Counted from the first letter of the stretch, positions 46,401-60,404 are shown. The stretch: 64,000 nucleotides of DNA from Sycon ciliatum (GCF_964019385.1 NC_088654.1:26429986-26493985); one strand, 5' to 3'. Notes: generated by a model not told the origin, from the sequence alone. Made by a program: numbers and translations.

Positions 46401-49400
46401 GTACAAGCAATGGAGAGCGTTTCCACAGTACAAGCAATGGAGAGCGTTTCCCCAGTACAAGCAATGGAGAGCGTTTCCCCAGTACAAGCAGTGGAGAGCG
46501 TTTCCCCAGTACAAGCAGTGGAGAGCGTTTCCCCAGTACAAGCAGTGGAGAGCGTTTCCCCAGTACAAGCAGTGGAGAGCGTTTCCCCAGTACAAGCAAT
46601 GGAGAGCGTTTCCCCAGTACAAGCAGTGGAGAGCGTTTCCCCAGTACAAGCAATGGAGAGCGTTTCCACAGTACAAGCAGTGGAGAGCGTTTCCCCAGTA
46701 CAAGCAGTGGAGAGCGTTTCCCCAGTACAAGCAATGGAGAGCGTTTCCACAGTACAAGCAGTGGAGAGCGTTTCCCCAGTACAAGCAGTGGAGAGCGTTT
46801 CCCCAGTACAAGCAATGGAGAGCGTTTCCCCAGTACAAGCAATGGAGAGCGTTTCCCCAGTACAAGCAGTGGAGAGCGTTTCCCCAGTACAAGCAGTGGA
46901 GAGCGTTTCCCCAGTACAAGCAGTGGAGAGCGTTTCCACAGTACAAGCAGTGGAGAGCGTTTCCCCAGTACAAGCAGTGGAGAGCGTTTCCCCAGTACAA
47001 GCAGTGGAGAGCGTTTCCCCAGTACAAGCAGTGGAGAGCGTTTCCCCAGTACAAGCAGTGGAGAGCGTTTCCACAGTACAAGCAATGGAGAGCGTTTCCC
47101 CAGTACAAGCAGTGGAGAGCGTTTCCCCAGTACAAGCAGTGGAGAGCGTTTCCCCAGTACAAGCAGTGGAGAGCGTTTCCCCAGTACAAGCAGTGGAGAG
47201 CGTTTCCACAGTACAAGCAATGGAGAGCGTTCCCCCAGTACAAGCAATGGAGAGCGTTTCCCCAGTACAAGCAGTGGAGAGCGTTTCCCCAGTACAAGCA
47301 GTGGAGAGCGTTTCCACAGTACAAGCAGTGGAGAGCGTTTCCCCAGTACAAGCAGTGGAGAGCGTTTCCCCAGTACAAGCAGTGGAGAGCGTTTCCCCAG
47401 TACAAGCAGTGGAGAGCGTTTCCCCAGTACAAGCAATGGAGAGCGTTTCCCCAGTACAAGCAGTGGAGAGCGTTTCCCCAGTACAAGCAATGGAGAGCGT
47501 TTCCACAGTACAAGCAATGGAGAGCGTTTCCCCAGTACAAGCAGTGGAGAGCGTTTCCACAGTACAAGCAGTGGAGAGCGTTTCCCCAGTACAAGCAGTG
47601 GAGAGCGTTTCCCCAGTACAAGCAATGGAGAGCGTTTCCCCAGTACAAGCAGTGGAGAGCGTTTCCCCAGTACAAGCAATGGAGAGCGTTTCCACAGTAC
47701 AAGCAATGGAGAGCGTTTCCACAGTACAAGCAGTGGAGAGCGTTTCCCCAGTACAAGCAGTGGAGAGCGTTTCCCTAGTACAAGCAGTGGAGAGCGTTTC
47801 CCCAGTACAAGCAATGGAGAGCGTTTCCACAGTACAAGCAGTGGAGAGCGTTTCCCCAGTACAAGCAATGGAGAGCGTTTCCCCAGTACAAGCAGTGGAG
47901 AGCGTTTCCCCAGTACAAGCAATGGAGAGCGTTTCCACAGTACAAGCAGTGGAGAGCGTTTCCCCAGTACAAGCAGTGGAGAGCGTTTCCCCAGTACAAG
48001 CAGTGGAGAGCGTTTCCACAGTACAAGCAATGGAGAGCGTTTCCCCAGTACAAGCAATGGAGAGCGTTTCCCCAGTACAAGCAGTGGAGAGCGTTTCCAC
48101 AGTACAAGCAGTGGAGAGCATTTCCCCAGTACAAGCAGTGGAGAGCGTTTCCACAGTACAAGCAATGGAGAGCGTTTCCCCAGTACAAGCAATGGAGAGC
48201 GTTTCCCCAGTACAAGCAGTGGAGAGCGTTTCCCCAGTACAAGCAATGGAGAGCGTTTCCACAGTACAAGCAGTGGAGAGCGTTTCCACAGTACAAGCAG
48301 TGGAGAGCGTTTCCACAGTACGAGCAGTGGAGAGCGTTTCCCCAGTACAAGCAGTGGAGAGCGTTTCCCCAGTACAAGCAGTGGAGAGCGTTTCCACAGT
48401 ACAAGCAATGGAGAGCGTTTCCACAGTACAAGCAGTGGAGAGCGTTTCCCCAGTACAAGCAGTGGAGAGCGTTTCCCCAGTACAAGCAATGGAGAGCGTT
48501 TCCCCAGTACAAGCAGTGGAGAGCGTTTCCCCAGTACAAGCAGTGGAGAGCGTTTCCCCAGTACAAGCAATGGAGAGCGTTTCCCCAGTACAAGCAGTGG
48601 AGAGCGTTTCCCCAGTACAAGCAATGGAGAGCATTTCCCCAGTACAAGCAATGGAGAGCGTTTCCCCAGTACAAGCAGTGGAGAGCGTTTCCCCAGTACA
48701 AGCAATGGAGAGCGTTTCCCCAGTACAAGCAGTGGAGAGCGTTTCCACAGTACAAGCAATGGAGAGCGTTTCCCCAGTACAAGCAATGGAGAGCGTTTCC
48801 CCAGTACAAGCAGTGGAGAGCGTTTCCCCAGTACAAGCAGTGGAGAGCATTTCCCCAGTACAAGCAGTGGAGAGCGTTTCCCCAGTACAAGCAATGGAGA
48901 GCGTTTCCCCAGTACAAGCAATGGAGAGCGTTTCCACAGTACAAGCAGTGGAGTGCGTTTCCCCAGTACAAGCAGTGGAGAGCGTTTCCACAGTACAAGC
49001 AATGGAGAGCGTTTCCCCAGTACAAGCAGTGGAGAGCGTTTCCCCAGTACAAGCAATGGAGAGCGTTTCCACAGTACAAGCAGTGGAGAGCGTTTCCCCA
49101 GTACAAGCAGTGGAGAGCGTTTCCCCAGTACAAGCAATGGAGAGCGTTTCCCCAGTACAAGCAATGGAGAGCGTTTCCCCAGTACAAGCAATGGAGAGCG
49201 TTTCCACAGTACAAGCAGTGGAGAGCGTTTCCACAGTACAAGCAATGGAGAGCGTTTCCCCAGTACAAGCAGTGGAGAGCGTTTCCCCAGTACAAGCAAT
49301 GGAGAGCGTTTCCACAGTACAAGCAGTAGAGAGCGTTTCCCCAGTACAAGCAATGGAGAGCGTTTCCCCAGTACAAGCAATGGAGAGCGTTTCCACAGTA

Positions 49401-52400
49401 CAAGCAGTGGAGAGCGTTTCCACAGTACAAGCAATGGAGAGCGTTTCCCCAGTACAAGCAGTGGAGAGCGTTTCCCCAGTACAAGCAATGGAGAGCGTTT
49501 CCACAGTACAAGCAGTAGAGAGCGTTTCCCCAGTACAAGCAGTGGAGAGCGTTTCCCCAGTACAAGCAATGGAGAGCGTTTCCCCAGTACAAGCAGTGGA
49601 GAGCGTTTCCCCAGTACAAGCAATGGAGAGCGTTTCCACAGTACAAGCAGTGGAGAGCGTTTCCCCAGTACAAGCAGTGGAGAGCGTTTCCCCAGTACAA
49701 GCAATGGAGAGCGTTTCCACAGTACAAGCAATGGAGAGCGTTTCCCCAGTACAAGCAATGGAGAGCGTTTCCCCAGTACAAGCAATGGAGAGCGTTTCCC
49801 CAGTACAAGCAGTGGAGAGCGTTTCCCCAGTACAAGCAGTGGAGAGCGTTTCCCCAGTACAAGCAGTGGAGAGCGTTTCCCCAGTACAAGCAGTGGAGAG
49901 CGTTTCCACAGTACAAGCAGTGGAGAGCGTTTCCCCAGTACAAGCAGTGGAGAGCGTTTCCCCAGTACAAGCAATGGAGAGCGTTTCCCCAGTACAAGCA
50001 ATGGAGAGCGTTTCCACAGTACAAGCAGTGGAGAGCGTTTCCCCAGTACAAGCAATGGAGAGCGTTTCCACAGTACAAGCAGTGGAGAGCGTTTCCCCAG
50101 TACAAGCAGTGGAGAGCGTTTCCCCAGTACAAGCAATGGAGAGCGTTTCCCCAGTACAAGCAGTGGAGAGCGTTTCCCCAGTACAAGCATTGGAGAGCGT
50201 TTCCACAGTACAAGCAATGGAGAGCGTTTCCCCAGTACAAGCAATGGAGAGCGTTTCCCCAGTACAAGCAGTGGAGAGCGTTTCCCCAGTACAAGCAATG
50301 GAGAGCGTTTCCCCAGTACAAGCAATGGAGAGCGTTTCCCCAGTACAAGCAATGGAGAGCGTTTCCCCAGTACAAGCAATGGAGAGCGTTTCCCCAGTAC
50401 AAGCAATGGAGAGCGTTTCCCCAGTACAAGCAATGGAGAGCGTTTCCCCAGTACAAGCAATGGAGAGCGTTTCCCCAGTACAAGCAGTGGAGAGCGTTTC
50501 CCCAGTACAAGCAGTGGAGAGCGTTTCCCCAGTACAAGCAGTGGAGAGCGTTTCCCCAGTACAAGCAATGGAGAGCGTTTCCACAGTACAAGCAGTGGAG
50601 AGCGTTTCCCCAGTACAAGCAGTGGAGAGCGTTTCCCCAGTACAAGCAGTGGAGAGCGTTTCCCCAGTACAAGCAGTGGAGAGCGTTTCCCCAGTACAAG
50701 CAGTGGAGAGCGTTTCCCCAGTACAAGCAGTGGAGAGCGTTTCCACAGTACAAGCAGTGGAGAGCGTTTCCCCAGTACAAGCAGTGGAGAGCGTTTCCCC
50801 AGTACAAGCAATGGAGAGCGTTTCCCCAGTATAAGCAGTGGAGAGCGTTTCCACAGTACAAGCAGTGGAGAGCGTTTCCCCAGTACAAGCAATGGAGAGC
50901 GTTTCCCCAGTACAAGCAGTGGAGAGCGTTTCCCCAGTACAAGCAATGGAGAGCGTTTCCCCAGTATAAGCAATGGAGAGCGTTTCCCCAGTACAAGCAA
51001 TGGAGAGCGTTTCCCCAGTACAAGCAGTGGAGAGCGTTTCTTCAGTACAAGCAGTGGAGAGCGTTTCCCCAGTACAAGCAATGGAGAGCGTTTCCCCAGT
51101 ACAAGCAGTGGAGAGCGTTTCCCCAGTACAAGCAGTGGAGAGCGTTTCCCCAGTACAAGCAGTGGAGAGCGTTTCCCCAGTACAAGCAATGGAGAGCGTT
51201 TCCCCAGTACAAGCAATGGAGAGCGTTTCCCCAGTACAAGCAATGGAGAGCGTTTCCCCAGTACAAGCAGTGGAGAGCGTTTCCCCAGTACAAGCAGTGG
51301 AGAGCGTTTCCACAGTACAAGCAATGGAGAGCGTTTCCACAGTACAAGCAGTGGAGAGCGTTTCCACAGTACAAGCAATGGAGAGCGTTTCCCCAGTACA
51401 AGCAATGGAGAGCGTTTCCACAGTACAAGCAATGGAGAGCGTATCCCCAGTACAAGCAGTGGAGAGCGTTTCCCCAGTACAAGCAGTGGAGAGCGTTTTC
51501 CCAGTACAAGCAATGGAGAGCGTTTCCCCAGTACAAGCAATGGAGAGCGTTTCCACAGTACAAGCAATGGAGAGCGTTTTCCCAGTACAAGCAGTGGAGA
51601 GCGTTTCCCCAGTACAAGCAGTGGAGAGCGTTTCCCCAGTACAAGCAATGGAGAGCGTTTCCCCAGTACAAGCAATGGAGAGCGTTTCCACAGTACAAGT
51701 AGTGGAGAGCGTTTCCCCAGTACAAGCAGTGGAGAGCGTTTCCACAGTACAAGCAATGGAGAGCGTTTCCCCAGTACAAGCAGTGGAGAGCGTTTCCCCA
51801 GTACAAGCAGTGGAGAGCGTTTCCACAGTACAAGCAATGGAGAGCGTTTCCACAGTACAAGCAGTGGAGAGCGTTTCCACAGTACAAGCAATGGAGAGCG
51901 TTTCCCCAGTACAAGCAGTGGAGAGCGTTTCCCCAGTACAAGCAATGGAGAGCGTTTCCACAGTACAAGCAGTGGAGAGCGTTTCCCCAGTACAAGCAAT
52001 GGAGAGCGTTTCCACAGTACAAGCAGTGGAGAGCGTTTCCCCAGTACAAGCAATGGAGAGCGTTTCCACAGTACAAGCAGTGGAGAGCGTTTCCACAGTA
52101 CAAGCAGTGGAGAGCGTTTCCCCAGTACAAGCAGTGGAGAGCGTTTCCCCAGTACAAGCAATGGAGAGCGTTTCCCCAGTACAAGCAGTGGAGAGCGTTT
52201 CCCCAGTACAAGCAGTGGAGAGCGTTTCCCCAGTACAAGCAATGGAGAGCGTTTCCCCAGTACAAGCAGTGGAGAGCGTTTCCCCAGTACAAGCAGTGGA
52301 GAGCGTTTCCACAGTACAAGCAATGGAGAGCGTTTCCCCAGTACAAGCAATGGAGAGCGTTTCCCCAGTACAAGCAGTGGAGAGCGTTTCCCCAGTACAA

Positions 52401-55400
52401 GCAATGGAGAGCGTTTCCCCAGTACAAGCAATGGAGAGCGTTTCCCCAGTACAAGCAATGGAGAGCGTTTCCCCAGTACAAGCAGTGGAGAGCGTTTCCC
52501 CAGTACAAGCAGAGGAGAGCGTTTCCCCAGTACAAGCAGTGGAGATCGTTTCCCCAGTACAAGCAGTGGAGATCGTTTCCCCAGTACAAGCAGTGGAGAG
52601 CGTTTCCCCAGTACAAGCAATGGAGAGCGTTTTCCCAGTACAAGCAATGGAGAGCGTTTCCCCAGTACAAGCAATGGAGAGCGTTTCCACAGTACAAGCA
52701 ATGGAGAGCGTTTTCCCAGTACAAGCAGTGGAGAGCGTTTCCCCAGTACAAGCAGTGGAGAGCGTTTCCCCAGTACAAGCAATGGAGAGCGTTTCCCCAG
52801 TACAAGCAATGGAGAGCGTTTCCACAGTACAAGCAGTGGAGAGCGTTTCCCCAGTACAAGCAATGGAGAGCGTTTCCCCAGTACAAGCAGTGGAGAGCGT
52901 TTCCACAGTACAAGCAGTGGAGAGCGTTTCCACAGTACAAGCAGTGGAGAGCGTTTCCACAGTACAAGCAATGGAGAGCGTTTCCCCAGTACAAGCAGTG
53001 GAGAGCGTTTCCCCAGTACAAGCAATGGAGAGCGTTTCCACAGTACAAGCAGTGGAGAGCGTTTCCCCAGTACAAGCAATGGAGAGCGTTTCCACAGTAC
53101 AAGCAATGGAGAGCGTTTCCACAGTACAAGCAGTGGAGAGCGTTTCCCCAGTACAAGCAGTGGAGAGCGTTTCCCCAGTACAAGCAGTGGAGAGCGTTTC
53201 CCCAGTACAAGCAATTGAGAGCGTTTCCCCAGTACAAGCAATGGAGAGCGTTTCCCCAGTACAAGCAGTGGAGAGCGTTTCCCCAGTACAAGCAGTGGAG
53301 AGCGTTTCCCCAGTACAAGCAGTGGAGAGCGTTTCCACAGTACAAGCAATGGAGAGCGTTTCCCCAGTACAAGCAATGGAGAGCGTTTCCCCAGTACAAG
53401 CAGTGGAGAGCGTTTCCCCAGTACAAGCAATGGAGAGCGTTTCCCCAGTACAAGCAATGGAGAGCGTTTCCCCAGTACAAGCAATGGAGAGCGTTTCCCC
53501 AGTACAAGCAATGGAGAGCGTTTCCCCAGTACAAGCAGTGGAGAGCGTTTCCCCAGTACAAGCAATGGAGAGCGTTTTCCCAGTACAAGCAATGGAGAGC
53601 GTTTCCCCAGTACAAGCAGTGGAGAGCGTTTCCCCAGTACAAGCAATGGAGAGCGTTTCCCCAGTACAAGCAGTGGAGAGCGTTTCCACAGTACAAGCAA
53701 TGGAGAGCGTTTCCACAGTACAAGCAATGGAGAGCGTTTCCACAGTACAAGCAATGGAGAGCGTTTCCCCAGTACAAGCAATGGAGAGCGTTTCCCCAGT
53801 ACAAGCAATGGAGAGCGTTTCCCCAGTACAAGCAGTGGAGAGCGTTTCCCCAGTACAAGCAATGGAGAGCGTTTCCCCAGTACAAGCAATGGAGAGCGTT
53901 TCCCCAGTACAAGCAATGGAGAGCGTTTCCCCAGTACAAGCAGTGGAGAGCGTTTCCCCAGTACAAGCAGTGGAGAGCGTTTCCCCAGTACAAGCAGTGG
54001 AGAGCGTTTCCCCAGTACAAGCAATGGAGAGCGTTTCCCCAGTACAAGCAGTGGAGAGCGTTTCCCCAGTACAAGCAATGGAGAGCGTTTCCCCAGTACA
54101 AGCAGTGGAGAGCGTTTCCACAGTACAAGCAATGGAGAGCGTTTCCACAGTACAAGCAATGGAGAGCGTTTCCCCAGTACAAGCAGTGGAGAGCGTTTCC
54201 ACAGTACAAGCAATGGAGAGCGTTTCCCCAGTACAAGCAGTGGAGAGCGTTTCCCCAGTACAAGCAATGGAGAGCGTTTCCCCAGTACAAGCAGTGGAGA
54301 GCGTTTCCCCAGTACAAGCAATGGAGAGCGTTTCCACAGTACAAGCAATGGAGAGCGTTTTCCCAGTACAAGCAGTGGAGAGCGTTTCCCCAGTACAAGC
54401 AGTGGAGAGCGTTTCCCCAGTACAAGCAATGGAGAGCGTTTCCCCAGTACAAGCAATGGAGAGCGTTTCCACAGTACAAGTAGTGGAGAGCGTTTCCCCA
54501 GTACAAGCAGTGGAGAGCGTTTCCACAGTACAAGCAATGGAGAGCGTTTCCCCAGTACAAGCAGTGGAGAGCGTTTCCCCAGTACAAGCAGTGGAGAGCG
54601 TTTCCACAGTACAAGCAATGGAGAGCGTTTCCACAGTACAAGCAGTGGAGAGCGTTTCCACAGTACAAGCAATGGAGAGCGTTTCCCCAGTACAAGCAGT
54701 GGAGAGCGTTTCCCCAGTACAAGCAATGGAGAGCGTTTCCACAGTACAAGCAGTGGAGAGCGTTTCCCCAGTACAAGCAATGGAGAGCGTTTCCACAGTA
54801 CAAGCAGTGGAGAGCGTTTCCCCAGTACAAGCAATGGAGAGCGTTTCCACAGTACAAGCAGTGGAGAGCGTTTCCACAGTACAAGCAGTGGAGAGCGTTT
54901 CCCCAGTACAAGCAGTGGAGAGCGTTTCCCCAGTACAAGCAATGGAGAGCGTTTCCCCAGTACAAGCAGTGGAGAGCGTTTCCCCAGTACAAGCAGTGGA
55001 GAGCGTTTCCCCAGTACAAGCAATGGAGAGCGTTTCCCCAGTACAAGCAGTGGAGAGCGTTTCCCCAGTACAAGCAGTGGAGAGCGTTTCCACAGTACAA
55101 GCAATGGAGAGCGTTTCCCCAGTACAAGCAATGGAGAGCGTTTCCCCAGTACAAGCAGTGGAGAGCGTTTCCCCAGTACAAGCAATGGAGAGCGTTTCCC
55201 CAGTACAAGCAATGGAGAGCGTTTCCCCAGTACAAGCAATGGAGAGCGTTTCCCCAGTACAAGCAGTGGAGAGCGTTTCCCCAGTACAAGCAGAGGAGAG
55301 CGTTTCCCCAGTACAAGCAGTGGAGATCGTTTCCCCAGTACAAGCAGTGGAGATCGTTTCCCCAGTACAAGCAGTGGAGAGCGTTTCCCCAGTACAAGCA

Positions 55401-58154
55401 ATGGAGAGCGTTTTCCCAGTACAAGCAATGGAGAGCGTTTCCCCAGTACAAGCAATGGAGAGCGTTTCCACAGTACAAGCAATGGAGAGCGTTTTCCCAG
55501 TACAAGCAGTGGAGAGCGTTTCCCCAGTACAAGCAGTGGAGAGCGTTTCCCCAGTACAAGCAATGGAGAGCGTTTCCCCAGTACAAGCAATGGAGAGCGT
55601 TTCCACAGTACAAGCAGTGGAGAGCGTTTCCCCAGTACAAGCAATGGAGAGCGTTTCCCCAGTACAAGCAGTGGAGAGCGTTTCCACAGTACAAGCAGTG
55701 GAGAGCGTTTCCACAGTACAAGCAGTGGAGAGCGTTTCCACAGTACAAGCAATGGAGAGCGTTTCCCCAGTACAAGCAGTGGAGAGCGTTTCCCCAGTAC
55801 AAGCAATGGAGAGCGTTTCCACAGTACAAGCAGTGGAGAGCGTTTCCCCAGTACAAGCAATGGAGAGCGTTTCCACAGTACAAGCAATGGAGAGCGTTTC
55901 CACAGTACAAGCAGTGGAGAGCGTTTCCCCAGTACAAGCAGTGGAGAGCGTTTCCCCAGTACAAGCAGTGGAGAGCGTTTCCCCAGTACAAGCAATTGAG
56001 AGCGTTTCCCCAGTACAAGCAATGGAGAGCGTTTCCCCAGTACAAGCAGTGGAGAGCGTTTCCCCAGTACAAGCAGTGGAGAGCGTTTCCCCAGTACAAG
56101 CAGTGGAGAGCGTTTCCACAGTACAAGCAATGGAGAGCGTTTCCCCAGTACAAGCAATGGAGAGCGTTTCCCCAGTACAAGCAGTGGAGAGCGTTTCCCC
56201 AGTACAAGCAATGGAGAGCGTTTCCCCAGTACAAGCAATGGAGAGCGTTTCCCCAGTACAAGCAATGGAGAGCGTTTCCCCAGTACAAGCAATGGAGAGC
56301 GTTTCCCCAGTACAAGCAGTGGAGAGCGTTTCCCCAGTACAAGCAATGGAGAGCGTTTTCCCAGTACAAGCAATGGAGAGCGTTTCCCCAGTACAAGCAG
56401 TGGAGAGCGTTTCCCCAGTACAAGCAATGGAGAGCGTTTCCCCAGTACAAGCAGTGGAGAGCGTTTCCACAGTACAAGCAATGGAGAGCGTTTCCACAGT
56501 ACAAGCAATGGAGAGCGTTTCCACAGTACAAGCAATGGAGAGCGTTTCCCCAGTACAAGCAATGGAGAGCGTTTCCCCAGTACAAGCAATGGAGAGCGTT
56601 TCCCCAGTACAAGCAGTGGAGAGCGTTTCCCCAGTACAAGCAATGGAGAGCGTTTCCCCAGTACAAGCAATGGAGAGCGTTTCCCCAGTACAAGCAATGG
56701 AGAGCGTTTCCCCAGTACAAGCAGTGGAGAGCGTTTCCCCAGTACAAGCAGTGGAGAGCGTTTCCCCAGTACAAGCAGTGGAGAGCGTTTCCCCAGTACA
56801 AGCAATGGAGAGCGTTTCCCCAGTACAAGCAGTGGAGAGCGTTTCCCCAGTACAAGCAATGGAGAGCGTTTCCCCAGTACAAGCAGTGGAGAGCGTTTCC
56901 ACAGTACAAGCAATGGAGAGCGTTTCCACAGTACAAGCAATGGAGAGCGTTTCCCCAGTACAAGCAGTGGAGAGCGTTTCCACAGTACAAGCAATGGAGA
57001 GCGTTTCCCCAGTACAAGCAGTGGAGAGCGTTTCCCCAGTACAAGCAATGGAGAGCGTTTCCCCAGTACAAGCAGTGGAGAGCGTTTCCCCAGTACAAGC
57101 AATGGAGAGCGTTTCCCCAGTACAAGCAGTGGAGAGCGTTTCCACAGTACAAGCAATGGAGAGCGTTTCCCCAGTACAAGCAATGGAGAGCGTTTCCCCA
57201 GTACAAGCAGTGGAGAGCGTTTCCCCAGTACAAGCAGTGGAGAGCGTTTCCCCAGTACAAGGAATGGAGAGCGTTTCCCCAGTACAAGCAGTGGAGAGCG
57301 TTTCCCCAGTACAAGCAATGGAGAGCGTTTCCCCAGTACAAGCAGTGGAGAGCGTTTCCCCAGTACAAGCAGTGGAGAGCGTTTCCCCAGTACAAGCAAT
57401 GGAGAGCGTTTCCCCAGTACAAGCAGTGGAGAGTGTTTCCCCAGTACAAGCAGTGGAGAGCGTTTCCCCAGTACAAGCAATGGAGAGCGTTTCCCCAGTA
57501 CAAGCAATGGAGAGCGTTTCCCCAGTACAAGCAATGGAGAGCGTTTCCCCAGTACAAGCAGTGGAGAGCGTTTCCCCAGTACAAGCAGTGGAGAGCGTTT
57601 CCACAGTACAAGCAATGGAGAGCGTTTCCACAGTACAAGCAATGGAGAGCGTTTCCCCAGTACAAGCAATGGAGAGCGTTTCCCCAGTACAAGCAGTGGA
57701 GAGCGTTTCCCCAGTACAAGCAGTGGAGAGCGTTTCCCCAGTACAAGCAGTGGAGAGCGTTTCCACAGTACAAGCAATGGAGAGCGTTTCCACAGTACAA
57801 GCAATGGAGAGCGTTTCCCCAGTACAAGCAATGGAGAGCGTTTCCCCAGTACAAGCAGTGGAGAGCGTTTCCCCAGTACAAGCAGTGGAGAGCGTTTCCC
57901 CAGTACAAGCAGTGGAGAGCGTTTCCACAGTACAAGCAATGGAGAGCGTTTCCCCAGTACAAGCAATGGAGAGCGTTTCCCCAGTACAAGCAGTGGAGAG
58001 CGTTTCCCCAGTACAAGCAATGGAGAGCGTTTCCCCAGTACAAGCAATGGAGAGCGTTTCCCCAGTACAAGCAATGGAGAGCGTTTCCCCAGTACAAGCA
58101 GTGGAGAGTGTTTCCCCAGTACAAGCAGTGGAGAGCGTTTCCCCAGTACAAGCA
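34500..58154 (+). repeat. 27-bp satellite array, right segment (~876 units)
   Basis: Same unit, orientation and variants as 9031-30335, of which it is the continuation beyond the inserted transposon. Units are almost all exactly 27 bp. A recurrent 26-bp unit (GAGAGCTTTCC, one base lost from GCGTTT) occurs near 36110, 38242, 38457, 39374 and 40453, as at 13557 and 13961. Multi-kilobase open frames in all six frames are a by-product of the unit. Point stops such as CCCTAGTAC (39785, 47775) and AGTAGAGAG (49328, 49509) break the QWRAFPQYK frame. The array stops sharply at 58154. Confidence 0.98.
51535..57096 (+). repeat. 2,781-bp (103-unit) tandem duplication within the satellite
   Basis: Copy A is about 51535-54315 and copy B about 54316-57096. 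Rare markers recur exactly 2,781 bp apart: GAGATCG doublet (52546/55327), GCAATTGAG (53216/55997), ACAAGTAGTGG (51700/54481) and GCGTTTTCCC (51580/54361 and 53577/56358). The order of unit variants is identical wherever I compared it. The left boundary is between the units at 51508 and 51535, where the match stops. It is a very recent duplication or an assembly duplicate. Confidence 0.85.
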
Positions 58155-58175
58155 CTATTCATACGCTACAGTAAA

Positions 58176-58477
58176 ACCAAGAATACATAACCCCTCCGAG
58201 AGTGTGCAACGCCTGATCCAGCTCTGCAAAGGGTCTTGGTCGAGCGTAATCAGATCTTCTGATGTCATGCGCACACTCCACACCAGCACAAGGCCGGTCT
58301 CGAGGCAGGGCACCATTATTTTTGATCCGAGAGTACCAGCGACTCCCCGGGTTTCCCTCAGATGTGTACGGTATTATGACGCAAAGATCCGATTACGCTC
58401 AACCAAGACCCTATGCAGAGCTGGATCAGGCGTTGCACACTCTGGGGGGGGGGGGGGGGGGGGTATGTACTCTTGGT
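58176..58477. mobile_element. Inverted-repeat (MITE-like) element with ~80-bp arms
   Basis: The left arm (about 58176-58256) contains AGAGTGTGCAACGCCTGATC, then CAGCTCTGC and CTTGGTCGAGCGTAATC. The right arm (about 58385-58477) carries the inverted copies in order and ends TATGTACTCTTGGT. The right arm contains a 20-base G run (58444-58463) where the left arm has only CCCC. A TACAGTAAAACC motif at 58167 just outside the left arm resembles a pogo-type end (TA then CAGTAAAACC). Non-coding. Confidence 0.7.
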
Positions 58478-58625
58478 AAAACCTGTCAAGGCGACCACTC
58501 TGATAAGGCGATCACCTGTCCAAGAGGACAACTACAACCAGGACCAAGGGGTACTATTTCTAGTCAAAGGACCCTGGATAAGGAGAACACCTGGTAACGA
58601 AGACCACATTCTGGAGGCCCTTTGA
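58475..58625. mobile_element. Possible pogo/Tigger-like terminal region
   Basis: GGTAAAACCTGTCAAGGCGA is followed by periodic AAGGCGAYCACY and AAGRGGACAACT-type motifs to about 58600. This resembles, from general knowledge, the subterminal repeats of pogo-like elements. Only one end is visible. Confidence 0.3.
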
Positions 58626-58876
58626 GCGGGGTGTCTTACAAAAGTCTCACTTCAATGATAAGGTAGTGAAAAGCAATTACTGTCCCATATGTACATGGAG
58701 GGCTGGAATGTCAGAATGATCACAACCTTACCGCCTGGTACGTCTCGCTGAGCTGAGCCACTAGGATGGAGTTGAGAAAGAGCGATGTCGAGTACAGGAA
58801 CGCAATGATGAGTGCCACGGACAAGAAGCTGAAACATGCACACCGAAGCAAGGAGGGTGGTAGGAAAGCGAAACAC

Positions 58877-58920
58877 AGTCAATATTATTGTGTTTACCGG
58901 TCAAGACAATAATATTGACT
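58877..58920. repeat. Perfect 15-bp hairpin
   Basis: AGTCAATATTATTGT (58877-58891) and ACAATAATATTGACT (58906-58920) are perfect inverted repeats around a 14-nt loop. Confidence 0.75.

Positions 58921-60404
<1,484 letters not shown>

Noticed and set aside
34438-47778. Plus-strand frame that starts in the transposon end and reads 13 kb into the array
   Set aside because: The start codon lies in the subterminal region of the inserted DNA transposon. The frame passes through 26-bp units that switch the 9-mer read, and it ends at a random point mutation (CCCTAGTAC).
9031-58154. CRISPR array
   Set aside because: There are no repeat-spacer alternations; the units are contiguous and nearly identical, in a eukaryotic context with no cas genes.
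9031-58154. CENP-B-box-like motif in the satellite unit (minus strand GGGGAAACGCTC)
   Set aside because: It shares only GGAAACG with the CENP-B box. The spacing to a TTCG-like half is wrong, so I do not claim a centromeric binding site.
9031-58154. Telomeric or rDNA-spacer identity for the array
   Set aside because: The unit has no telomere-like T/G motif and no rRNA sequence lies on either flank.
8823-58190. Giant open frames (up to ~7,900 codons) across the satellite on both strands, some running into flanking sequence
   Set aside because: They result from a 27-bp unit with no stop in any frame. They exist in all six frames at once, change frame at every 26- or 28-bp unit, and end or begin in unrelated flanking DNA. 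There is no splice, promoter or domain evidence.
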